This document shows, one piece after another, positions 1 through 8,410 of a stretch of DNA of 64,000 nt. The translations under genes were made by a program, and so were the position numbers. Position 1 is the stretch's first letter; each line of letters opens with the position of its first letter. The DNA is from Methylocaldum sp. 14B. GTDB taxonomy: Bacteria > Pseudomonadota > Gammaproteobacteria > Methylococcales > Methylococcaceae. The notes under the pieces were generated by a model. It was not told the origin of the DNA. It saw only the letters and a program-made list of their open reading frames with translations, and did no database searches. The stretch covers positions 47,683 to 111,682 of the forward strand of contig NZ_MSCV01000018.1 in the NCBI RefSeq assembly GCF_002005105.1, read 5' to 3'.

Positions 1-465
1 CCGCTGGTTTCGGTCATCCGCTACATCGTGGCGCGGCGCGAGCGCTTCCGGCGGCTCTTGATCATGCAAGGCGTCAAACGCTCCGACGACCTCATCTGGC
101 ACGAGCAGTACCAGCGATGGAGGGAATTGCCGGATACGCAGGTGCTTTTGGCGGCGGAAGTGGCCGAGCCCGGCTGGACCTGGCATCAGGGCCTGGTGAC
201 GGCGCTGTTCGACCGGACCCATATCGATCCCGGCCAGACCATCGTCTTCCTGTGCGGCCCCGAGCCGATGATGCGTGCTTCCATCTACGAGCTCGGCCAG
301 CGCGGCGTGGCCGACGGGGACATCTGGCTCAGCATGGAGCGCAACATGCACTGCGGCATCGGCCATTGCGGACACTGCATGATCGGCGCGCCCTTCGTGT
401 GCCGCAACGGCCCGGTGTTTCCCTATCCCGAATTGAAGGCCCTCCTGGGCAAGAAGGGGTTCTGA
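1..465 (+). CDS. hydG: Group 3b [NiFe] hydrogenase (sulfhydrogenase) gamma subunit, 3' part
   Basis: The frame is open from base 1, so the 5' end of the gene lies outside the window. The visible 150 or so residues are the end of a PyrK-like flavin/NAD(P) oxidoreductase: an NAD-binding stretch (VFLCGPEPMM) followed by a cysteine-rich tail (MHCGIGHCGHC, then a fourth Cys in FVCRNGP) that binds a [2Fe-2S] cluster in this family. In Pyrococcus-type sulfhydrogenase the gene order is beta-gamma-delta-alpha. The next two genes here are delta and alpha, so beta should lie just upstream. The role would be passing electrons between NADP(H) and the hydrogenase core in the cytoplasm. Stop at 463-465, one base before the next ATG. 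Confidence 0.85.
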   Translation, partial: PLVSVIRYIVARRERFRRLLIMQGVKRSDDLIWHEQYQRWRELPDTQVLLAAEVAEPGWTWHQGLVTALFDRTHIDPGQTIVFLCGPEPMMRASIYELGQRGVADGDIWLSMERNMHCGIGHCGHCMIGAPFVCRNGPVFPYPELKALLGKKGF

Positions 466-466
466 C

Positions 467-1246
467 ATGGACAAGAAGCTTCGCGTCGCCGTCCATAAAT
501 TTTCGTCCTGCGATGGTTGTCAGCTGGCCTTTCTCAATGCCGGCGAAAAACTGGTGGAACTGTTCGAGCTGGCGGACGTGGTGCACTTTGCCGAAGCGGG
601 CATCGTCGACCCCGATGCGCCGGCCGACCTCGCCTTCATCGAAGGCAGCATCTCCACCCACGAAGAGCGGGAGCGCATCCGCCGCATCCGCGAAAACACT
701 CGCTTCCTCGTACCCATCGGCGCCTGCGCCACCTCGGGCTGCCTGCAGGCGCTGCGCAACCAGGCGGACGCCGCCCGCTGGTTCGCCGACGTCTATTCCG
801 ATCTCTCGAAGATCGACCACCTGGACACGGCGACGCCCATCGCCGCCAATGTGCCCGTAGACATGGAGCTCTGGGGCTGCCCGGTCAACACCCGGCAGGT
901 CATGGCGACGGTGAGCTCGCTGCTACTCGGCGCCCCGCCGCGGGACGAAAACGAAAAAATCTGCATGGAATGCAAGCGGAAAAACATCGTCTGCGTCATG
1001 GTGGCCCAGGGGCAGCACTGCATGGGACCGGTCACCCGCACCGGCTGCGGCGTGCTGTGCCCCGGCATAGGCCGCGACTGCTACGGCTGCTACGGACCGG
1101 CGGAGAACATCAACGGCGACTCCTGGGGCCGCTGGTTCGAGCAGAAAGGCATGCCCGCGGAGCGCATCGCCCGCCGCTTCCGCTACATCAACAGCGAAGC
1201 CGAGGCCTTCCGCGAAGCCGGCAAGCGCTGGAGGGAGAAATCATGA
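467..1246 (+). CDS. hydD: Group 3b [NiFe] hydrogenase small (delta) subunit
   Basis: 259 residues, homologous to the 20-kDa Fe-S subunits of NADH dehydrogenase and F420/sulfhydrogenases. The N-terminal SSCDGCQ motif (Cys15, Cys18) and the later GACATSGC motif ligate the proximal [4Fe-4S] cluster. A C-terminal Cys-rich region (MECKRKNIVC, HCMGPVTRTGCGVLCPG, CYGCYGP) can carry more clusters. There is no twin-arginine signal, which fits a cytoplasmic bidirectional enzyme rather than a membrane-bound uptake hydrogenase. It starts one base after the gamma stop and overlaps the alpha gene by four bases (ATGA), so translation is coupled. Confidence 0.9.
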   Translation: MDKKLRVAVHKFSSCDGCQLAFLNAGEKLVELFELADVVHFAEAGIVDPDAPADLAFIEGSISTHEERERIRRIRENTRFLVPIGACATSGCLQALRNQADAARWFADVYSDLSKIDHLDTATPIAANVPVDMELWGCPVNTRQVMATVSSLLLGAPPRDENEKICMECKRKNIVCVMVAQGQHCMGPVTRTGCGVLCPGIGRDCYGCYGPAENINGDSWGRWFEQKGMPAERIARRFRYINSEAEAFREAGKRWREKS

Positions 1247-2538
1247 ACGAGCGCCGGGAAATCAAGATCAACGTGCCCGTCCTGGCGCGGGTCGAGGGCG
1301 AAGGCGCCCTCGATCTTCACATCCGCGACGGCCGCATCGAGAACCTGAAGTTCAGCATTGGCGAGCCGCCGCGCCTGTTCGAGAAGTTCCTGGAAGGACG
1401 CGAAGCCTTCGAAGTACCCGATATGGTGGCGCGGATCTGCGGCATCTGTCCGGTGGCCTACCAGATGAGCGCGGTGCAGGCCCTGGAAAGCCTGTTCGGC
1501 TGGCGCTCCACGCCCTGGATAGAAGCCATGCGCCGGGCCATGTACTGCGGCGAATGGATTCAGAGCCATAGCCTGCACATCCACCTGCTGGCGGCGCCCG
1601 ATTTCTTCGGATACTCCAGCGCTCCGGAAATGGCGCGGGATTATCCGGACGAGGTCCGCCGCGGGCTGCGCCTTCAAAGTCTCGGCAACGAACTGATCCG
1701 GCTGTTCGGCGCGCGCTCGGTGCATCCGGTGGGCGCGCGGCTCGGCGGGTTCCATTCCGCGCCGCCCAAGGACCGGGTGACAAAGCTCTTGGACCGGCTG
1801 CGAGCCGCTCTGCCGGATGCGGAAAACCTGGTCGCCTGGACCGCGAGTGTCGATGTGCCTCAAGACCAACAGGACTTCGTCAGCGTGGCGCTGCGGCACC
1901 CGAGCGAATACCCGCTCTATTCCGGCCGCATCGTTTCGGACACCGGACTCGATATTCCCGTCGACCGCTACGAAGATCACTTCAAGGAGCACCAGGAACC
2001 CCATTCCACCGCGCTATATTCCTTGCTGGAAGGTCGCTCCTATCTGGTCGGTCCCCTGGCTCGGCTCAACCTGAACTGGGACCGGCTGCCGGAACCGGTA
2101 AGTTCGACACTGGCGAAAACCGGCATCCCCTTCCCTTCCCGCAACGTGTTCCACAGCATGCTGGCGCGCGCCGTGGAGATTCACCTAGCCATCGTGGAAG
2201 CCATACGCCTGCTCGAGAATTATGAGCCGGACGTCCCGTTCGTCTCCGGCCATACCTGCGTCGGCAGCGGGTTCGGCTGCACCGAGGCGCCGCGCGGACT
2301 GCTCTGGCACCGCTACGATGTCGGCGAGGACGGCAAAATCCTCAAGGCGCGCATCGTCCCTCCGACTAGCCAGAACCAGGCCCGCATCGCCGAGGACCTG
2401 CACCGCTCGATCGAAGCCTTCGGACTCGACCGCAGCGACGGCGAATTGCGGCTGCACGGAGAAAAGGTCATCCGCAACTACGATCCGTGCATTTCCTGCG
2501 CCACGCATTTCCTGAAGCTGAAGGTGATTCGCGAATGA
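1243..2538 (+). CDS. hydA: Group 3b [NiFe] hydrogenase large (alpha) subunit
   Basis: 431 residues. Both nickel-binding motifs are intact: RICGIC near the N-terminus (Cys66, Cys69) and DPCISCATH near the C-terminus (Cys416, Cys419, His422). A nine-residue tail follows His422; in this family a dedicated protease removes that tail after Ni insertion, and the protease gene follows directly. The start is the ATG in the ATGA overlap with the small subunit. It catalyses reversible H2 oxidation coupled to NADP(H). In methanotrophs group 3b enzymes are usually assigned to redox balancing under low oxygen, which is inference here. Confidence 0.92.
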   Translation: MNERREIKINVPVLARVEGEGALDLHIRDGRIENLKFSIGEPPRLFEKFLEGREAFEVPDMVARICGICPVAYQMSAVQALESLFGWRSTPWIEAMRRAMYCGEWIQSHSLHIHLLAAPDFFGYSSAPEMARDYPDEVRRGLRLQSLGNELIRLFGARSVHPVGARLGGFHSAPPKDRVTKLLDRLRAALPDAENLVAWTASVDVPQDQQDFVSVALRHPSEYPLYSGRIVSDTGLDIPVDRYEDHFKEHQEPHSTALYSLLEGRSYLVGPLARLNLNWDRLPEPVSSTLAKTGIPFPSRNVFHSMLARAVEIHLAIVEAIRLLENYEPDVPFVSGHTCVGSGFGCTEAPRGLLWHRYDVGEDGKILKARIVPPTSQNQARIAEDLHRSIEAFGLDRSDGELRLHGEKVIRNYDPCISCATHFLKLKVIRE

Positions 2539-3029
2539 CGCCGGTCCGCGTTCTGGGGCTGGGTTCGCCTTTCGGCGACGACCGACTCGGCTGGATCGCG
2601 GTGGAAAACCTGATGCTGTCGGACGGCTTCCGCGCGCTGCCCGAGGGACTCGTATCGGCGGAGGTCTGCGCCCCGGTCGGCAACCATCTCCTCGACGCCA
2701 TGCGGGGCGCGAATCTCGCGATCCTGATCGACGCCGCGCAATCCGGATCGGCGCCGGGTTCGGTCCGGCGCCTGGATGCGCAACAGATCGAAGACAGCTC
2801 TGAGCCCTGCTCCAGCCACGGCTTCGGGCTTTCCTCGACCCTGGCCCTGGGCAGGGCTCTGAACGATCTGCCGGACAAGGTCATCATACTGCTCGTCGAA
2901 ATCCCGGCCGATGCCGAATTCGGACCGGGCGACGGTTTGAGCGCGCCGGTGGCGATGGCGATACCCGGCTTAGTCGCGGCCGTTCTGTCCGAAATCACGC
3001 AACTGGCGGGACTCGTCATGAAAGCCTGA
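2535..3029 (+). CDS. Hydrogenase maturation protease
   Basis: 164 residues from the ATG at 2535, which overlaps the large-subunit stop (ATGA). A longer in-frame start at 2487 lies inside hydA and is unlikely. The sequence has the HybD/HycI-type fold signature: GLGSPFGDDRLG at the N-terminus (nickel-sensing acidic residues), a central IDAAQSG strand, and a SSHGFGL segment carrying the second metal-ligand His. It should clip the C-terminal tail of the HydA product. It is the last gene of the operon. A decayed second copy of its 3' half lies at 4272-4430. Confidence 0.85.
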   Translation: MTPVRVLGLGSPFGDDRLGWIAVENLMLSDGFRALPEGLVSAEVCAPVGNHLLDAMRGANLAILIDAAQSGSAPGSVRRLDAQQIEDSSEPCSSHGFGLSSTLALGRALNDLPDKVIILLVEIPADAEFGPGDGLSAPVAMAIPGLVAAVLSEITQLAGLVMKA

Positions 3030-3051
3030 CGCCCTGGGCAAATCAAAAGCT

Positions 3052-3573
3052 TTATGCCTGAATTTTTTTCAGTATCTTCGCAGGAACCCCGCCGACTACC
3101 GTGTAGTCCGGAACGTCTTTATGAACAACGGCTCCGGCCGCAATCACCGCCCCTTCACCGATCGTAACTCCCTGCAAAATAATCGCTCCTGCACCTATCC
3201 AGACTTTATCTTTCACTACTATAGGTTTGGTGAAGACTCTTCTGCCTTTGCCCTCCTCGTGAATAACGTCGTGGCTTGCAGACTCAATCGATACCCGCGG
3301 TCCGATCAGGCAGTGCCTTCCGATTCGTATTTCACTCTCTTGACAACCAAATCTCGTTTCGCTGTTGAAATATGTGCCTTCCGATATAAATATCTTATTC
3401 GTAGTATCTGCGCGCAAAGAAAGGGGCCCGGTGATTACTACCCGCTTTTCGATATTTAAGCCTGCCATCCTGTAAAAACTTGGTCGAATCTTATTGAAAT
3501 AGAGGTATCTTGGAAGTGAATTACCAAGAGTAATAAAAAAATGGTTTAGTAAAACTTTTAATAATACTTTCAT
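3052..3573 (-). CDS. Hexapeptide-repeat acyltransferase (WcaF/maltose-acetyltransferase type)
   Basis: 173 residues. The second half is a left-handed beta-helix of hexapeptide repeats ([45 protein letters not shown]) with the catalytic-type His in ESASHD, ending in [12 protein letters not shown] as in WcaF/CysE-like sugar O-acetyltransferases. A G-rich Shine-Dalgarno stretch precedes the ATG at 3573. It converges on the hydrogenase operon. The gene is clearly more AT-rich than its neighbours and no polysaccharide genes flank it, so horizontal transfer is likely. The substrate cannot be told from sequence. Confidence 0.8.
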   Translation of the reverse strand: MKVLLKVLLNHFFITLGNSLPRYLYFNKIRPSFYRMAGLNIEKRVVITGPLSLRADTTNKIFISEGTYFNSETRFGCQESEIRIGRHCLIGPRVSIESASHDVIHEEGKGRRVFTKPIVVKDKVWIGAGAIILQGVTIGEGAVIAAGAVVHKDVPDYTVVGGVPAKILKKIQA

Positions 3574-4202
3574 TAACCCCCCTAAAATACAGATATGGCG
3601 TTTTCGAATCCTGTTAGTAATTCGAAACAGCGAGACAGGAGCGTTCCGTTCAAACTAAGGAACGTTGAGATTCGACCGGCCAACCGGATACGGTTCGTCG
3701 CCACGGAATTCAGTACGGAATTTGCGTATTCTTTCCGGAGTTCCCGCATTTCCCGCGACGATGCGTCACGGCATCTTGCGCTGAGGCACAGCCCGTAATC
3801 CCAGCATGGGGCGCCTTTCCCCGCTGTCTCTGGCGTCGCCGCTTTGCTAACTCGGTTACTATCCCCGCGGATTTGCGCGCGATCGTCCAGCATCCTGGCA
3901 TATCCCGTGCCACTGAGCGGAAGCAAGCTTTTCCACTTTGGGTTCGGACGACATAATCGATATGAATCAGGAAAGCCAAAACTGGAAGAAAGCATGAAAC
4001 CTGAATGACCCCGAACGCATGAGCGATGAGTACTGACAGTTTTGTCGGGCGAAAGTGACGACCCTAGTCATCTTGTTCGCGGGAGTGACGCTGCTGCACG
4101 ACGCTCGCGCGGGGTTGGTCGGACCGGCAAGCCGCCCTCCGGCCCAAGGAAGCGCCGATTACTCGTCCACCGAAGCCACCGCTGCGCGTAACTGGCTAAT
4201 CG
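3574..4202. other. Gene-poor stretch
   Basis: Short open frames exist on both strands (for example 3582-3995 minus and 4055-4381 plus), but none shows a recognisable domain, a good ribosome site or protein-like composition. I call no gene here. The AT-rich composition of the acyltransferase fades out over the first 60 bases. Confidence 0.5.
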
Positions 4203-4244
4203 AAAAGCCCTTACCCGACATCCTCCCAACCCGAAAGGGCTTTT
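4203..4244. terminator. Terminator-like hairpin, 10-bp stem flanked by A and T runs
   Basis: AAAAGCCCTT at 4203-4212 pairs with AAGGGCTTTT at 4235-4244, followed by another T. The 22-base loop is long for an intrinsic terminator, and no clear gene ends next to it. It may be a leftover of a lost gene. Confidence 0.35.
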
Positions 4245-4271
4245 TCAGCGCTTCTTCGGGGAGGAGGTCGT

Positions 4272-4430
4272 GTTCTGAACGCTTTGGCGGGAGAATGTCG
4301 TCATCCTCATTGAAATCCCGGCCTGGCGAAGTTCACACCGGCGGACGGCTTGAATGCGCCGGTGGTTGGGGTGGCTTTTGAATGGGTGACAGTCGTTCAA
4401 ACCGACATGGCAGAGTGGATGACTCAAGTG
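4272..4430 (+). pseudogene. Decayed 3' fragment of a hydrogenase maturation protease
   Basis: Bases here align by eye with the 3' part of the protease gene at about 2857-3015. The stretch around GAAATCCCGGCC and, about 30 bases on, GACGGCTTGAATGCGCCGG recurs with small indels. Read across two frameshifts it gives VVILIEIPA, then FTPADGLNAPVVG, matching VIILLVEIPA and FGPGDGLSAPVAM of the intact protein. After that the similarity fades. This suggests a second hydrogenase-maturation copy, perhaps from another hydrogenase operon, that was lost. Confidence 0.6.
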
Positions 4431-4813
4431 TTTTCCAATTCGGTGCAGCGAACGCCACCAGGTCTTAACCCCTGCGGGCCGCACACGTCGCCGTTGCACC
4501 GGTAATGCCCGCTCTGGTCTAATTCCACAAATGGCATCGCCGCCTGGCGGTCAACGGTGGGACGTTATGGAACGTGCCGGCGGCAAGCGCCGCCTGTGAT
4601 TGCTCATGGCAATACCGGATAAGCCGGCCAGGCGTAGAACGTTCTCTTCGGTCCAGAGTCGGGACCAAACACTGTGCACTAGAGGCGACAGGGGGATTCT
4701 TCGCAATCCTCCACAACGGCCCACTGCCGTTTCCAGGCTCCTAAGTCGAAGCGTAAAGCTGCATGCGGACCAGGCCGGCGTGAAGACGCCAGATTTCTTC
4801 AGCGAGGACTGAT

Positions 4814-6142
4814 ATGCCATATCGCCGGAAAAATCCGATGTTTCGATGGCGCGGAATCTCGGCCGTATTGTTGCTGTGCATCTGCCAGATCGCATCCGCC
4901 AAACGAGTGGACGAGTCGTCGTACCGCTACCCCTACAAGAATCCTTATCTCGCCACCGCCACCGTCGCCATCCTGAAAGACCGCGAACAGCGCTATGTCT
5001 GGGAGGAAACCCAGCATTTGGACCTGGAGCTGATTCCGGGCCGGAACGATGTTTACCTGCTGGAAGGCAAAGGAAAACTGCGTATCCGCTATTCGCCGCA
5101 TCCGGGACCTGCGCCGCTGGTGTTTCTCCTGCCGGGATTCGGCGGTTCCGCCTATTCGGGCGCCGCCCGTTATCTCGCGCAGCTGCTTACCGACCATGGT
5201 TTTCAAGTGCTGTCGCTGCCCTCCCCGTTTCATTGGAACTTCACCTTGGGCGCCAGCCGCTCGGCCTTGCCCGGCCTCACCGAAAGGGACAGCGAGGACA
5301 TGTACCGAGCCATGCAATCGGCTCTGAACGCCGTACGCGAGCGATTTCATCCGGAAATCACCCGAATCGGCCTGATTGGGATGAGCCACGGCGCGTTGAC
5401 CGCGGCCCATTTGAGCAAACTCGACTCGGAAAGAAAGAAAATCGGCTTCGACGCCACTCTCCTGATCAACCCTCCCATCGATCTGCTCGGGGCGATCCGC
5501 ACAATTGAGCAGCTGGCGGACTTGGAAGCTCGCTACACGGAAAAGCAGAGATCGAACATCCAGTCCTACGCCATCGGCACTGGCAGTGCCGCCCTCAGCC
5601 GGGACATCGAGGATCCCGATTATTTCGCCCACTGGGACCGGCGTCTCAAGCTGGACGATGAAAAAATACGCTATCTGATCGGATGGACCTTGCGTCAGCC
5701 CGTGGGAAGCTCGCTTTACGTCAGCGCCTTGGTTCATCCGGCGATGGGATTTCTCCGGGCACCGATTACCTGGGGATATCGAAGCGCCCGCCTGGAAGAA
5801 GCCCGATCGTACGACCTCATGAGCTATCTCGAACGGGTCCTGGTGCCGCATTTGGAGCGGACCAGCAAACGGAAGCTCGGCTTCGAGGAATTGGTCAGAG
5901 AGTCATCACTGAAAGGCATCGCGCCGGCCTTGCGCGACAATCCGAAGGTTTATCTCATGCACAATGCGGATGATTTCCTCGTGTCCGGCGAAGACCTGAC
6001 ATTCGCCGAACGGATCTTCGGCGACCGCGCAACCATTTACCCCCGCGGCGGCCATCTCGGCAATCTCTGGTACACGCAGAACCGGCGGGACATTCTGACC
6101 ACATTGAAGCCGCTGCTGGGCGACCGTTCAGACGAGAGATAG
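4814..6142 (+). CDS. Secreted alpha/beta-hydrolase (serine esterase-like)
   Basis: 442 residues. A hydrophobic N-terminal segment (WRGISAVLLLCICQIASA) reads as a signal peptide; a second ATG at 4838 would start it more cleanly. The alpha/beta-hydrolase features are present: an oxyanion-type LPGFGGS, a nucleophile elbow GMSHG with Ser191, a late MHNADDF acid segment, and GGHLGNL with the probable catalytic His. The triad is therefore likely complete and the enzyme periplasmic or exported. The substrate is unknown. It stands alone, with gene-poor DNA upstream and a repeat element downstream. Confidence 0.75.
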   Translation: MPYRRKNPMFRWRGISAVLLLCICQIASAKRVDESSYRYPYKNPYLATATVAILKDREQRYVWEETQHLDLELIPGRNDVYLLEGKGKLRIRYSPHPGPAPLVFLLPGFGGSAYSGAARYLAQLLTDHGFQVLSLPSPFHWNFTLGASRSALPGLTERDSEDMYRAMQSALNAVRERFHPEITRIGLIGMSHGALTAAHLSKLDSERKKIGFDATLLINPPIDLLGAIRTIEQLADLEARYTEKQRSNIQSYAIGTGSAALSRDIEDPDYFAHWDRRLKLDDEKIRYLIGWTLRQPVGSSLYVSALVHPAMGFLRAPITWGYRSARLEEARSYDLMSYLERVLVPHLERTSKRKLGFEELVRESSLKGIAPALRDNPKVYLMHNADDFLVSGEDLTFAERIFGDRATIYPRGGHLGNLWYTQNRRDILTTLKPLLGDRSDER

Positions 6143-6227
6143 GCCGAGCCGGTGCCGCGATATCTCTCGCCGCAGCCGGCGCCCGTGACCGAATACCTGC
6201 TCGACCGGCGCGCGCCCCGTGCCCTCA

Positions 6228-6495
6228 TAGAGCGTTTTCCATTCCGGTGTACGGATTCGTTCCAGGAGGGGAGAACGTAGGTCGGCAATCCCTTCCCAAT
6301 CGCAAACGGTCGCTTTAGTCGCGACCCTTCCAATCGCAAACGGCATCTCTGGGAGCGCCAGAGCTGCCCTTCCAATCGCAAACGGTCGCTTTAGTCGCGA
6401 CCCTTCCGACAAAGCCCTTCGCCGAGCCGATACGTCGGCAAGGGATTGCCGACCTACATATCCGAGTCCCTTACACCGATTCGGAAAACGCTCTA
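6228..6495. repeat. MITE-like mosaic element with TAGAGCGTTTTC ends and internal REP hairpins
   Basis: The outer ends are inverted: TAGAGCGTTTTCC at 6228-6240 and GGAAAACGCTCTA at 6483-6495. Inside are a REP unit (GTAGGTCGGCAATCCC) and its inverse near 6450-6470, and two direct copies of a CCAATCGCAAACGGTCGC module. The right third (CCTTACACCGATTCGG) is shared with the element at 52324-52471, while the left end is different, so the family is modular. Confidence 0.7.
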
Positions 6496-6674
6496 GCCCG
6501 TGAAATCCGGCGGAATGACAATTTTCTTATGGCGAGCGCCGCCTCAAAGGAATTTCCGTCATTGACACGGACTCCAAATTTCATAGTCTGCTTTTGACCC
6601 GACACCGACCGATGGTGCGGAACAAGGATTTTCCTGAACGAATCGACAAACCAATAACTAGAAGAGATCACTCC

Positions 6675-8228
6675 ATGAAAATTCTCGCCGTCCACCCCAG
6701 TCCCCTGATGTACACCAAGGTCTTTCTCCGTCTCGAGCCTTTAGGTTTGGAAATGGTCGCGGAATCGGCACGCCGCCTGGGGCACTCGGTCCGCCTGATC
6801 GATCTTCAGGTCGAGACCCACCGGGATTTCTACCGGATGCTGGAAACCTGGCGGCCGGACGTCGTGGCCTTCGCCCTCAATTACCTGGCCAATGTTCCGG
6901 AAGTGATCGATCTCGCCAAGGACGCCAAGGACCGGCTACCCGACAGCTTCGTCTGCATCGGCGGGCACAGCGCCTCGTTCACGGCCAAGGACCTGCTGGA
7001 ACACGGCGAGGGCAAGATCGATTGCGTGCTGCGCGGCGAGGGCGAAGCCGGATTTCCGAAGCTCTTGGAGGCGATCGAGCACGACCGCGATTCGGTGCAT
7101 AAGGTACCGGGAGCCGTCACGGCCGACGGCGAAGGTCCGCCGCCCGGCTTCGTGGCCGATCTCGACGATGTCAGCCCGGCTCGGGATTTGGTGCGGCATC
7201 GCCGCAAATATTTCCTCGGCACTCTCGATCCCTGTGCCTCGGTCGAATTCACCCGCGGCTGTCCCTGGGACTGCTCCTTTTGCAGCGCCTGGACCTTTTA
7301 CGGCCGCAGCTACCGCGTGATGAGCCCGGAGAAGATCGTCGAGGACCTGAGCCGCGTCCGGGAACCCGGCGTCTTCATCGTCGACGACGTGGCTTTCATC
7401 CAGGACAAGCACGGCTTCGAAATCGGCGAAGCCATCGCCCGACGCGGAATCAAGAAGGAGTATTACCTCGAGACCCGGGGCGACGTGCTGCTCCGCAACA
7501 AGGACGTGTTCCGGTTCTGGAAAACGCTGGGCATGGAATACATGTTTCTCGGGGTCGAGGCCATCGACGAGGCCGGTCTCGCTCTTTATCGGAAGCGGGT
7601 GAGCCTGTCCAAGAACTTCGAGGCGCTCGAATTCGCCCGCTCCCTGGGGATCACCGTCGCCATCAACCTCATCGCCGACCCCGATTGGGACCGGGACCGC
7701 TTCGAAACCATCCGCCAATGGTGCCTCGAGATTCCCGAGATCGTCAACATCAGCGTCAACACGCCCTACCCCGGCACCGAAACCTGGCACACCGAATCAC
7801 GAAAGCTGACCACCCGCGACTACCGTTTGTTCGACATCCAGCATGCCGTCCTGCCCACCCGGCTGCCGCTGCCCGAGTTCTACGCGGAACTGGTGAAAAC
7901 CCAGCAGGTGCTCAATCTGAAACACATGGGCTGGGAATCCCTCAAAGGCGCGGCCGGCATCGTCTTCCGCCGTCTGCTGCGGGGCCAGACCAACTTCCTG
8001 AAAAGCCTGTGGAAATTCAACAGCGTCTTCAACCCGGAACTGCAACTGGCGGACCACCGGCGCCCGGTCAAATACGAGATGTCCCTGCCGCCCGAACGCA
8101 ACGAGCAGAAATTCAAGCCGCAAACCCTTTACGTCCACGAGATCCGCGAACGCAAGCCGCGCGCGCTGGACGAGGCTACCGAGCGCTTCGTCGACGAAAG
8201 CCGAACGGGGGCCTTGGCCGAGTCCTGA
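6675..8228 (+). CDS. hpnR: Hopanoid C-3 methylase, B12-binding radical SAM
   Basis: 517 residues from the ATG at 6675 (upstream GAAGAGA); the longer frame from 6594 has no good ribosome site. The N-terminal 150 or so residues are a B12-binding Rossmann-type domain. A radical SAM core follows with the cluster motif RGCPWDCSFCSAW (Cys196, Cys200, Cys203). From the opening residues (MKILAVHPSPLMYTKVFLRL) and overall layout I recognise HpnR, which adds a methyl group at C-3 of bacteriohopanepolyols using SAM and cobalamin. HpnR is known from aerobic methanotrophs such as Methylococcus capsulatus and some other bacteria. A REP pair follows and may end transcription. Confidence 0.88.
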   Translation: MKILAVHPSPLMYTKVFLRLEPLGLEMVAESARRLGHSVRLIDLQVETHRDFYRMLETWRPDVVAFALNYLANVPEVIDLAKDAKDRLPDSFVCIGGHSASFTAKDLLEHGEGKIDCVLRGEGEAGFPKLLEAIEHDRDSVHKVPGAVTADGEGPPPGFVADLDDVSPARDLVRHRRKYFLGTLDPCASVEFTRGCPWDCSFCSAWTFYGRSYRVMSPEKIVEDLSRVREPGVFIVDDVAFIQDKHGFEIGEAIARRGIKKEYYLETRGDVLLRNKDVFRFWKTLGMEYMFLGVEAIDEAGLALYRKRVSLSKNFEALEFARSLGITVAINLIADPDWDRDRFETIRQWCLEIPEIVNISVNTPYPGTETWHTESRKLTTRDYRLFDIQHAVLPTRLPLPEFYAELVKTQQVLNLKHMGWESLKGAAGIVFRRLLRGQTNFLKSLWKFNSVFNPELQLADHRRPVKYEMSLPPERNEQKFKPQTLYVHEIRERKPRALDEATERFVDESRTGALAES

Positions 8229-8231
8229 CGC

Positions 8232-8308
8232 GGTTCGTCGGCAAAGGATTGCCGACCTACTATATCGTCAGTTTTAGGCGTAGGTCGGCAATCCTTTGCC
8301 GACGAACC
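8232..8308. repeat. REP pair (BIME), 29-bp perfect inverted arms
   Basis: Arms 8232-8260 and 8280-8308 are exact inverses separated by 19 bases. Each carries the GTAG foot directly 5' of the hairpin GTCGGCAA-TCCT-TTGCCGAC, the layout known for RAYT-associated REP sequences. It lies between the convergent hpnR and FAD-oxidase genes and could stop transcription from either side. Confidence 0.85.
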
Positions 8309-8410
8309 TTTCTACAACCAAACCGAAAAATGCTCTTGCAGTCGCCATAGCCATGGCAGAAGAGATCGGCCAACGGCGAGCATCAGCAAAACCGGAGCCT
8401 GCATTAGAAG

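Noticed and set aside
1352..1783. Antisense frame within the hydrogenase large subunit
   Set aside because: Shadow of hydA; no independent evidence.
3582..3995. A 137-codon minus-strand frame downstream of the acyltransferase region
   Set aside because: No domain, no ribosome site, and composition not protein-like.
4055..4381. A 108-codon plus-strand frame with a hydrophobic start
   Set aside because: It runs through the terminator-like hairpin and the protease relic in the wrong frame, so it is most likely chance.
6228..6495. Possible CRISPR-like array because of repeated short units
   Set aside because: Units are palindromic REP and MITE modules with uneven spacing and no unique spacers of constant length.
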